Of a DNA stretch of 64,000 nt, positions 56,808-64,000 are shown piece after piece. The position numbers were made by a program, and so were the translations under genes. The stretch lies in contig CAWFGS010000006.1 of assembly GCA_963815535.1 (NCBI GenBank), positions 1-64,000 of the forward strand, given 5' to 3'. The notes beneath the pieces are model-generated. The model saw only the letters and a program-made list of their open reading frames with translations, made no database searches and was not told the origin of the DNA. Source of the stretch: CAWFGS01 sp963815535. Its GTDB lineage: Bacteria; Pseudomonadota; Alphaproteobacteria; Sphingomonadales; Sphingomonadaceae. The first letter of the stretch is position 1. Every line of letters starts with the position of its first letter.

Positions 56808-58754
56808 ATGCGGAACATCGCGGCGGGGATTTCGAAGATAGCATTCGCGGCGACCGTGGCATCGTCGCTGGCGCTGGCCGGGTGCGAACGGATCGAACAG
56901 GCGGGCGAGGAAGCGCGCGGGTCGGGCGAGGGGGTCGTCGAACTCAGCGAATACCCCGAACGTCCGTTATGGGGCGACACGCATCTCCACACCGACAATT
57001 CGATCGACGCGTTCGGGTTCGGCACCAGGCTTGGCCCGGAAGCGGCGCTGCAATTCGCCAGCGGCGTGGAAGTGACCGCCACCAGCGGGATGACGGCGAA
57101 GCTCGATCGTCCACTGGATTTTCTGGTCATCGCCGATCACAGCGACGGACTTGGCGCGACCCGGCGTATCTACGACGCGCCCCGCTTGCTGATCCGCGAC
57201 CCCGTGCTGCGGAAATGGCACGACATGATGCATAAATCGCCCCAACAATCGACCTTGGCCGTGGCGGACATCATCACTCGCGCCGCCGCCGGCAATCTGC
57301 CCGATGCCATGCGCGATCCCGAACGCAATCGTACCGCGACCACGGAAATCTGGCAAACGCACCTCGACACGCTGGACCGTTACAATCGGCCCGGCACATT
57401 CACCGCGATGGCGGGGTTCGAATACACGCTGATGCCCGGCGGCAACAATCTGCACCGGGTGGTGGTGTTTCGCGACGGCAGCGACCTGACGAAGCAGGTG
57501 CTGCCTTTCCCCGGCGTGGGCGGCGGGCCGGTCGATACGCTGTTCGATTATATGGACCGGTACGAACGCACGACCGGCGGGCGGGTGCTGTCCATTCCGC
57601 ACAATTCCAACCTGTCGAACGGCATGATGTTCGAAACCACCATGCCCGACGGTGCGCCTATGACGGCGGAATATGCCCGCCGCCGCGCCGCGCGCGAACC
57701 GCTGGTCGAAGTGACCCAGATCAAGGGCGATAGCGAAACCCACGCATTTCTCTCCCCGAACGATGAATTTGCAAGCTATGGCGATGCGGGGTGGGAACTG
57801 GGCAATCTCGACATGTCCAAAAGCGCCACGCCCGACATGTATGCGGGCAGTTACGTGCGCGAGGCATTAAAACGCGGCCTGTCGATAGAGGAGCGCACAG
57901 GCGCCAACCCCTATGCCTTCGGCATGATCGGATCGACCGACAGCCACACCTCGCTCGCCACGGCAGACGAGGGTAATTATTTCGGCAAGCATACCGGCGT
58001 CGAACCCAGCGCGACACGTGCCTTGAGCGCGCAGAACCTGGGCACACGCGGCGGGAGGATGGGCTGGCATTATCTCGCCAGCGGATACGCCGCCGTCTGG
58101 GCGCGGGCGAACACGCGTGCTGCAATATTCGATGCGATGCAGGCGCGCGAAGTCTATGCCACCACCGGCCCGCGTATGACCGTGCGGCTGTTCGGCGGGT
58201 TCGATTTTACCGCCGACGATCTCGATGGCGATTGGGTGCGTGCTGGATACGGCCGGGGCGTGCCGATGGGCGGGGAACTGGATGATACGGGCCGCGCCCC
58301 GCGTTTTATGGTCAGCGCATTGAAAGATCCCGAAGGGGCCAATCTCGACCGGGTGCAGATCGTCAAGGGTTGGGTGGACGCGGACGGCGATACGCAAGAG
58401 CGCGTCTATGATGTGGTGTGGTCCGACATGGAGGATCGCCTGCGAGCGGGCGGCGTGGTTCCTGCCGTCGGCGACAGCGTCGATCGCGGCGCGGGTACGT
58501 ATGAAAACTCCATCGGTGCGGCGGAATTGGCGACGGTATGGACCGATCCCGACTATCGTGCTGGGCAGCGCGCCTTTTATTACGTTCGTGTGCTGGAAAT
58601 CCCCACGCCGCAGTGGTTTCTGTACGACGCCATCCGTTTCGGTTTCAAACTGCCCGCCGATGTGATGGACGCCGCCGTGGCGCAGGAACGCGCCTACAGC
58701 TCGCCGATCTGGGTGCGCCCCAAACCTCCCGCACCGGCCGCCGACCGGGGATGA
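56808..58754 (+). CDS. DUF3604 lipoprotein, PHP-like hydrolase fold suspected
   Basis: A 648-residue exported protein. The signal NIAAGISKIAFAATVASSLA leads to lipobox LAGC. The DUF3604 start LWGDTHLHTDNSIDAFGFG has the HxH of PHP metal-dependent hydrolases, followed by LDFLVIADHSDGLGATRRIY (second site, ADHSD) and GRVLSIPHNSNLSNGMMF; IGSTDSHTSLATADEGNYFG holds another Asp-His pair. The function of DUF3604 is not known. GGGAGC lies just before the ATG at 56808. Its TGA overlaps the next ATG (ATGA), so it is coupled to the PPIase and HupE/UreJ genes. Confidence 0.93.
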   Translation: MRNIAAGISKIAFAATVASSLALAGCERIEQAGEEARGSGEGVVELSEYPERPLWGDTHLHTDNSIDAFGFGTRLGPEAALQFASGVEVTATSGMTAKLDRPLDFLVIADHSDGLGATRRIYDAPRLLIRDPVLRKWHDMMHKSPQQSTLAVADIITRAAAGNLPDAMRDPERNRTATTEIWQTHLDTLDRYNRPGTFTAMAGFEYTLMPGGNNLHRVVVFRDGSDLTKQVLPFPGVGGGPVDTLFDYMDRYERTTGGRVLSIPHNSNLSNGMMFETTMPDGAPMTAEYARRRAAREPLVEVTQIKGDSETHAFLSPNDEFASYGDAGWELGNLDMSKSATPDMYAGSYVREALKRGLSIEERTGANPYAFGMIGSTDSHTSLATADEGNYFGKHTGVEPSATRALSAQNLGTRGGRMGWHYLASGYAAVWARANTRAAIFDAMQAREVYATTGPRMTVRLFGGFDFTADDLDGDWVRAGYGRGVPMGGELDDTGRAPRFMVSALKDPEGANLDRVQIVKGWVDADGDTQERVYDVVWSDMEDRLRAGGVVPAVGDSVDRGAGTYENSIGAAELATVWTDPDYRAGQRAFYYVRVLEIPTPQWFLYDAIRFGFKLPADVMDAAVAQERAYSSPIWVRPKPPAPAADRG

Positions 58755-59560
58755 GAACGCCCGTCTGGCTAAGAGAGCCGCTGGTGCATTTTCTGATCGG
58801 CGGGGCGGTTCTGTTCGCTTTGTTCGCGTGGCGGGGGACCGATGCCGATCCTGCCGATCGCACGATCCGCGTCGACGGCACGCAGCAGGCGGAACTGGCG
58901 CTGCAATTCGAACGCACGTTGAAGCGCCCGCCGACGGATGCGGAACTGGACGTGCTGATCGCGCAGTTCATTCGCGAAGAGGTGCTGTATCGTGAAGCTC
59001 TGGCGCTCGGCCTGGACCGTGGGGATGCCGTGGTGCGGCGCCGGCTGGTCCAGAAAATGGACCAGATCGCCGCCGCCGAAGCGCAGATGGCGCAAGCGGA
59101 CGATGCGGTGCTGCAGGACTGGCTGCGCGACCATCCCGAACGCTTCGCCGCAGATGCGACGGTAAGTTTCCGGCAAGTGTGGTTTGCGAAGCGCGGGGAT
59201 GCCGAGGCGGCCAGGATGCGCCTGTCAGCCGGCGACGACGTGGCCGACATCGGAGAGCGGATCAGCCTGCCCGCCACCACAACGAATATGCCCCGGCGAG
59301 AGGTAATCGAACGGTTCGGGCGTCAATTCGCGCGTGGTCTGGAAGATATGCCGCCGGGCGCGTCATGGGCTGGACCATTGCCGTCGGGCTTCGGTTTTCA
59401 TCTGGTCCAGGTGACCGATCGCCGGACGGGTACCGTGCCGCCGCTGGCCGATATTCGCGACCGGGTGGAGGACGACTGGCGCAATGCGACCATCGCCGCC
59501 CGACGCGACCGCGCATTCACCTTGCTGAAGGACGCCTATACGATCGACCTCGATCGGTGA
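58751..59560 (+). CDS. Membrane-anchored parvulin-type peptidyl-prolyl isomerase
   Basis: A 269-residue protein. A single N-terminal membrane anchor (PLVHFLIGGAVLFALFAWRG) is followed by a SurA-like chaperone part (LIAQFIREEVLYREALALGL, DAVVRRRLVQKMDQIAAAE) and a parvulin domain (TVSFRQVWFAKRGDAEAA, GRQFARGLEDMPPGASW, LPSGFGFHLVQVTDRRTG). Expected to help fold exported proteins at the periplasmic face. Between DUF3604 (ATGA overlap) and HupE/UreJ (GTGA overlap), so its clients may be those partners. Confidence 0.9.
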   Translation: MRTPVWLREPLVHFLIGGAVLFALFAWRGTDADPADRTIRVDGTQQAELALQFERTLKRPPTDAELDVLIAQFIREEVLYREALALGLDRGDAVVRRRLVQKMDQIAAAEAQMAQADDAVLQDWLRDHPERFAADATVSFRQVWFAKRGDAEAARMRLSAGDDVADIGERISLPATTTNMPRREVIERFGRQFARGLEDMPPGASWAGPLPSGFGFHLVQVTDRRTGTVPPLADIRDRVEDDWRNATIAARRDRAFTLLKDAYTIDLDR

Positions 59561-60543
59561 AAACGCTTGCTATCGCATTTTTGCTGCTGTGGATTCCGGG
59601 CGCAGCATGGGCAGACGAGTTGCGGCCATCATCGGTGGACTTCGTACAGATCGGGCCGTCGCAGTGGACGCTGGGCTGGAAGCGAACCCTGCTCGCCAGC
59701 GATGCGCGCTCCGGTACACTACCTCGCCTGCCGCCTTCGTGCGCGCCGACGGCAGCGCCGCGTATGCGTATCTCGCCGGCGGCCACCATCGGTTTCGCCA
59801 AAATTGCTTGCGACGATCGCGTAGCGGGAAAGGGGATTGGCCTCCCCAACTTGCGCGCCAACGAAGATGCCATCGTGCGGATTGCGCCGCTGGATCGTCC
59901 CGTTCAGACCTATCGCCTGACGGCACGCGAACCATTGGCGATCATCGCCGCACGGCCCGATCGCTGGCAAGTCTGGCGCAGTTATTTCGCAATCGGCGTC
60001 GATCACATCGTCACCGGATGGGACCATCTGCTGTTCGTCATCGCGTTGGTGTTGCTGATGGTACGTGGTGGCGGCAGCGTGCATTTTGGCCGTGTCGTCG
60101 GCGCGGCGACGGCCTTTACCGTCGCGCATTCGGTGACGTTGGTGGCAACCACTTTGGGTTGGACGGGTCTGGCACAGCAACCGGTCGAGGCGCTGATTGC
60201 CCTATCCATCGTGGTGCTGGCCGTAGAGTTGGCGAAAGACCGCGAAAGCCTGACCGCGCGTCACCCGTGGGCAGTCGCGTTCGGGTTCGGTCTGCTCCAC
60301 GGCTTCGGATTTGCAGGCGCATTGCGGGAAATCGGCCTGCCGGACGGAGAAGTGCCGGCCGCCCTGCTGTCGTTCAATCTGGGCGTGGAGGCGGGGCAGG
60401 TCGCGATAATCGTGGCCGTGTTGCTCTTTCGCACGGGCATCATGCGGTTTGCGCCGCACCTGGAACGTACAGCCATTCGCCTGATCGGTTACGGCATCGG
60501 ACTTATCGGCGCCTACTGGTTGGTCGACAGAGTGGTTGGCTGA
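59557..60543 (+). CDS. HupE/UreJ family membrane protein
   Basis: A ~328-residue HupE/UreJ_2-type protein. The GTG start at 59557 overlaps the PPIase stop. Signal LAIAFLLLWIPGAAWADELR, a soluble ~120-residue extracytoplasmic part, then the membrane domain beginning IGVDHIVTGWDHLLFVIALV with the conserved His/Asp-His, FTVAHSVTLVATTLGW, GFGLLHGFGFAGALREIGL and FNLGVEAGQVAIIVAVLLF. HupE and UreJ are nickel transporters or carriers; in this subgroup the His residues in membrane helices could bind a metal. Its stop overlaps the convergent TolC-like gene end by 31 bases. The soluble part near 59700-59790 reads oddly and may hold base errors. Confidence 0.9.
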   Translation: MKTLAIAFLLLWIPGAAWADELRPSSVDFVQIGPSQWTLGWKRTLLASDARSGTLPRLPPSCAPTAAPRMRISPAATIGFAKIACDDRVAGKGIGLPNLRANEDAIVRIAPLDRPVQTYRLTAREPLAIIAARPDRWQVWRSYFAIGVDHIVTGWDHLLFVIALVLLMVRGGGSVHFGRVVGAATAFTVAHSVTLVATTLGWTGLAQQPVEALIALSIVVLAVELAKDRESLTARHPWAVAFGFGLLHGFGFAGALREIGLPDGEVPAALLSFNLGVEAGQVAIIVAVLLFRTGIMRFAPHLERTAIRLIGYGIGLIGAYWLVDRVVG

Positions 60544-62003
60544 CCATTCTCGTTCATCTGTGCGCCGCCGCCCAATGCCTGCCACAGCAACACGCGCGCG
60601 CGTCGGGCCCGGCCCAATGCCGCCGCAGCGCGTTCGCCCGATGCATCGGCGGTTCGGCGGGATTCCAGCACGGTGAGAAAATCCGTCAGCCCGGCGCGAT
60701 AGCGTGTGTCGGCAATGCGCGCGGCGCGGTCCGCCAGATCGCGCTCCGCCACCGCCGACCCGGCTTCTGCATCGGCAGCGGCAATCAGGCCATAGGCGGC
60801 CTCCGCATCGCCCAGCGCGCCGAACACCGCCCGGCGATAGGATTGGAAGGCCAGTTGCTTGTCCGCCGCCGCCCCGTCGATATCCGCCTGCACGCGTCCG
60901 AAATCGATCAATGGTGCGGCCACCGATGCGATAAGCGAACCGACGATGGCGTCTTCATCGAACAGATCGGCCAGATTGAAAGACAGCAGCCCCAACGCCG
61001 CGCTGAGGTCGAAACTGGGGAAGCGACTGGCGGCGGCGGCGTAAAGCTCTTCGTCGCTCGCGCGTAATCGTGCGCCCGCCGCGATGATATCGGGCCGGTT
61101 GACGAGCAGATCGGACGGCGCGCTGGCGGGTGCAGGCGGCAAACTGGCCAGATCGTCATCGGCATCCCTCGCCAATGCCGCCCGAACCTGTGCGCCGGGC
61201 TGCGCGGTCAGCGTGACCAATTGCCCGATCAGGCGTGCGCGGTCGTTCTGTAGTGCGGCGATACGCACTGCGGATGCGCTCGCGGCGCTTTGCGCGCGTA
61301 CTCGGTCGAACCCCGGCGACAGGCCGGCTTCTTCACGCGTGCGGGACAGTTGCACCAACCGTTCCGCCGCAGCCAGATCTTCGCGCAAAGCCGCCTCTCG
61401 CGCGGTCAATGTCCGCCAGTCGATCACGGCGGCGGCGATGTCAGCGATCAGCGCCAGGCGCACGCCTGCGGCATCCGCTCCGCTTGCATCGATCCGCGCC
61501 AGCGCCGCGCGTTCGCTGGCGCGCAACCGCCCGAACAGATCGGGATCCCAGCTTGCGGTCAGATTGGCGCCATATTGCACGCGCTCCGTATCGAAGGCGA
61601 TGCCGCCGGGAATGCCGTCCGGTGCGCCATCGACATCGTCGCCCAGACCGCGCCGAACTGGGCGGGGTTGGTGCGGGTTCCGGCAACGCTCGCATCCGCG
61701 CCGATGGCAGGCAGACGGTTCGCGCCCGCCCCGTCGGCACGCGCGCGGGCGACCTCGATCCGTGCGGCGGCTTCACCCAGGCTGGGCGATCCGGCCAATG
61801 CCTGCGCGGCATAGGGTGTCGAACGCGGCATCACGGGTCGGCAAGCAGGCTGGCAAGATCGGCGGCGGTTCCGGGGTTCGGCGTGTAAAGGAACGCCGCA
61901 GGCAGGGTGGGCGTCGGCGTCGCGATTTCGGGCGCCGGTCCGGCCACGCAGGCGGATAGGGCCAAGGCGAGACTGCCGCCATCAGAAAACCAGCGCGCAT
62001 CAT
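60513..62003 (-). CDS. TolC/NodT-family outer-membrane efflux lipoprotein (frameshifted)
   Basis: An outer-membrane efflux channel of ~495 aa. The N-terminus MMRAGFLMAAVSLALALSAC (read over one shift) is a lipoprotein signal with lipobox LSAC. Then LPAAFLYTPNPGTAADLASL, GSPSLGEAAARIEVARARAD, NLTASWDPDLFGRLRASERA, and the second repeat LVNRPDIIAAGARLRASDEE and FPSFDLSAALGLLSFNLADL, typical of two TolC-type repeats. Shifts near 61970, 61830 and 61650. The ATG overlaps the HlyD stop by four bases, so channel, adaptor and ABC ATPase are one operon. Its last codons overlap the HupE/UreJ gene on the other strand. Confidence 0.92.
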
Positions 62004-63087
62004 TCCGTCTCCGCTTCCGGTTCGGATTGCGCCGAATTTTGCGCAGGGGCGGGCGCGCGTTCCTTCTCCTTGCGGGCGGGAATGAACGCATCGACCTGCT
62101 GCCCGACACGGAACAGGCCGTCGGTCTGCGGCAGTTGATAGATCAGCTGCATCACGCGCACATCGACCCGCTCTGCCGCCGTATTGGTCAGCGACCGTTT
62201 GGGCACGACCAGCGGTTCGGCGCGGACATAGGCGGCTTTCACCTGACGCCCGGCTGCGCCGCGCGGGACTTACGGTGGCAGGTTCGCCCAAGCGCGACCC
62301 GGGCAATCTCGTTCTCGTCGATATCGATGCGGATATGCATCGGGCGGGTCTGGCCCATCTGGATGTAAGTCGCGCCGGTGCTGCCGGGGCCGGACGCCTG
62401 AACGAATTCGCCGGGACGGATATTCACAGCCAGAATTTCGCCCGCGATCGGCGCGCGCACGATCAGGCGGCCCAGTTCCGTTCGGGTGCTCGATGTGCTG
62501 GCCTGCGCGCTTCGCAACCGTGCCTGGGCGGCGGACAGCCGCGCTTCGGCAACCTGTCGCCGTTCGCGCGCGCCGTTCGCCTCGCCTTCCGCGCGGATGA
62601 CTTCGGCGCGGCTGACGGCGGCGGAATCGGTCACGTTGCGATACAGCGCAAGCTGGCGTTCCGCGATCGTCTGCGCGTTGCGCGCTTCGGTTATGGCGGC
62701 GCGAGCCTCCGTTATGGCGGCGCGCGCTTCACCCACGCCGGCCTGCGTTTCGTTCAGTTGCGCGCGGGCGGACCGGTCGTCCACACTGAATAGCGGCTGC
62801 CCCTTTTCCACGTAGTCGCCCGGCTGGACGCGCAGATCGGTGACGAGGCCGGACAGGGCGGTGCCGATATCGATCGTTTCGCTGGATGGTTCCACCACGC
62901 CCGCGCCCGCGACCCGTGGTGCGTCCGCCAGTTCGCCGGTGGCGCGCGGCGGCTCGTTATCCGGCTCCTCGATCATGCGGTCGGGCTGGCCGTTCCAGAT
63001 GAAGATCGCAGCAATGACCAGACCGATGATTGCGATGATCGGCAACAGCTTGCGGGAAAAGCTGAAATCGTCAGGGAGTAGCGACAT
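62000..63087 (-). CDS. HlyD-family periplasmic adaptor (MacA/DevB-like, one frameshift)
   Basis: A membrane-fusion protein of ~362 aa. A single N-terminal helix (LLPIIAIIGLVIAAIFIWNG), a lipoyl-like half (IGTALSGLVTDLRVQPGDYV then EKGQPLFSVDD), a long alpha-hairpin rich in Ala/Arg/Glu (about residues 112-200, with GEARAAITEARAAITEARNA as an internal repeat), then APIAGEILAVNIRPGEFVQ and RIDIDENEIARVALG. A shift near 62270 leads to the C-terminal KAAYVRAEPLVVPKRSLTN and GLFRVGQQVDAFIPARKE. It links the ABC exporter in the inner membrane to the TolC-type channel. Confidence 0.93.
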
Positions 63088-63123
63088 GGAGCATCCTCGA
63101 ACATGGGGAGGGGGTGAAATGGG

Positions 63124-63873
63124 TCATTCGGCTTCGTCCGCACCGGCATCCGCCAGGTCGTCGTCGTTCGGCATTTCGGTGCCGTCATGGGTGATGCGTC
63201 CATCTTCCAGCACCAGAATGCGGTCCGCGAGATCGAAGATGCGGTTGTCGTGCGTGACGATGATGACGCTGCGATCTTCCGCCACGGCGACTTCGCGCAG
63301 CAGGTCCATCACGCGCCGCCCGGATTTCGCGTCGAGCGCGGCGGTCGGTTCGTCGCATACGATCAGACGCGGTTCGTGAACCAGCGCGCGGGCGATGGCG
63401 ACGCGCTGCTGCTGGCCGCCCGACAGCTGGTTGGGCAATTTGTCCGCCTGATCGCCGATATTGAGCTTCTCCAGCATATCGACCGCCTTGGCGCGGGCTT
63501 CCTTGCGATCGACGCCTTGCGCGATCAGCGGCACGGCCGCGTTCGATGCCGCATCGATGCTGGGGATCAGATTGTACTGCTGAAAAATGAAGCCGATATT
63601 GGCGAGGCGAAATTCGACCAGCTGCGTGTCCGACAGGTTGTAAATGTCCGTGCCGAACACTTCGACTTCCCCCTCGGTCGGCCACAGAATGCCGCACATG
63701 ATGGAAATCATGGTGGTTTTGCCGGACCCGGATTCGCCGACCAGATAGGTCAGTTCGCCCGGCTTCACGTCCAGGTCGATGCCGTGCAACACGGTGATCG
63801 TCTGCTGCCCCGCCTGAAAATCGCGCGTCACGCCGCGCGTCGAAATCGCGACGGTCTGCGCGTTGTCCGCCAC
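63124..63873 (-). CDS. ABC transporter ATP-binding protein, MacB/DevA type
   Basis: An intact 249-residue ABC ATPase of the LolD/MacB/DevA group. Walker A LVGESGSGKTTM, Q-loop FIFQQYNLIPSIDAASN, signature LSGGQQQRVAIARAL, Walker B RLIVCDEPTAALD, H-loop IIVTHDNRIFDLADRI. The acidic C-terminus (NDDDLADAGADEAE) is unusual. It pairs with the permease whose end lies just upstream in the operon order (63892) and with the HlyD and TolC genes downstream. Together they form a tripartite ABC exporter of unknown cargo. Confidence 0.95.
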   Translation of the reverse strand: MADNAQTVAISTRGVTRDFQAGQQTITVLHGIDLDVKPGELTYLVGESGSGKTTMISIMCGILWPTEGEVEVFGTDIYNLSDTQLVEFRLANIGFIFQQYNLIPSIDAASNAAVPLIAQGVDRKEARAKAVDMLEKLNIGDQADKLPNQLSGGQQQRVAIARALVHEPRLIVCDEPTAALDAKSGRRVMDLLREVAVAEDRSVIIVTHDNRIFDLADRILVLEDGRITHDGTEMPNDDDLADAGADEAE

Positions 63874-63891
63874 ATCGGTGTCTCGCGCCGC

Positions 63892-64000
63892 TCACCGAAA
63901 CACCGCCGCCGGTTCGGTTTTCAGCACGCTACGCAGGGCCAGCCAACCGGTCAGCGCCAGAATAATCAGCACCGCCGCCAGCGATATCAGCGGGATCTGC
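63892..64000 (-). CDS. ABC exporter permease, C-terminal end only
   Basis: Only the last 35 codons are in the window: IPLISLAAVLIILALTGWLA followed by LRSVLKTEPAAVFR and a stop at 63892. The helix and the KTEPAAVFR ending match DevC/MacB-type FtsX-fold permeases, whose last residues are of the DPAEVFR kind. It lies 18 bases upstream of the ATPase start in the same operon. The rest is beyond the right edge. Confidence 0.8.
   Translation of the reverse strand, partial: QIPLISLAAVLIILALTGWLALRSVLKTEPAAVFR

Overview
The window is a G+C-rich, gene-dense bacterial chromosome segment. It most likely comes from an alphaproteobacterium of the order Sphingomonadales, and the Erythrobacteraceae are a reasonable guess. 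The grounds are gene content and protein style: a short PutA with no ribbon-helix-helix domain, class I NrdA and NrdB with small genes between them, a ZnuD-like TonB receptor, a secreted Cys-His protein and hydrophilic hypotheticals of a type common in sphingomonads, GANTC sites before the nrd genes, and dispersed GTCAT(T/C)CC palindromes. There is no rRNA operon to settle the taxonomy. Most genes are housekeeping or metabolic.

Layout. 1-6.5 kb: end of guaA, a CHRD protein, two consecutive endonuclease III paralogues, a nitronate monooxygenase-like flavoprotein, then DUF924, a secreted hypothetical, tldD and a zinc-finger protein on the minus strand. 6.6-10.7 kb: an ABC ATPase coupled to nadB, a GIY-YIG gene framed by inverted repeats, and an alpha/beta hydrolase. 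10.7-15.5 kb: nrdA and nrdB with three small genes between them. 15.5-18.3 kb: an accessory island with an AT-rich Abi_2/AbiF-type HEPN gene, a possible structured RNA just upstream of it, and large direct repeats. 18.3-29.5 kb: a thermonuclease-like protein, a lipoprotein, argB, yggT, folD, a lipoprotein, a MarC protein, a LON-domain protein, a thioredoxin-TPR protein, tRNA-Gly, two Tat-exported enzymes and a TonB receptor. 29.5-41.9 kb: twelve consecutive minus-strand genes (DoxX, a Rossmann oxidoreductase, dcd, a hypothetical, putA, mtnP, DUF2721, a radical SAM protein, an FAD oxidoreductase, a TIGR04282 glycosyltransferase, a GST, trhO). 42.0-48.4 kb: tRNA-Leu, an ABC ATPase with a permease-M1 aminopeptidase fusion, a MocA-like protein and an XdhC-like protein. 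48.4-53.6 kb: a large restriction-methylase and a muramidase. 53.6-60.5 kb: a CoA-transferase/ALDH/MaoC set and a DUF3604-PPIase-HupE/UreJ set. 60.5-64 kb: a TolC/HlyD/ABC exporter cut by the window edge.

How genes work together. Many neighbours overlap by ATGA, GTGA or TAATG, so translational coupling is common (ABC-nadB, nth-flavoprotein, yggT-folD-lipoprotein, radical SAM-DUF2721, MocA-XdhC, DUF3604-PPIase-HupE, HlyD-TolC).

Caveat. Conserved essential genes (nrdA, argB, folD, nadB, tldD, putA) are broken by single-base shifts while the right protein continues in another frame. Most of the shifts examined are +1 insertions. I read this as uncorrected sequence error rather than pseudogene formation, and I annotate such genes as one CDS over the whole span.
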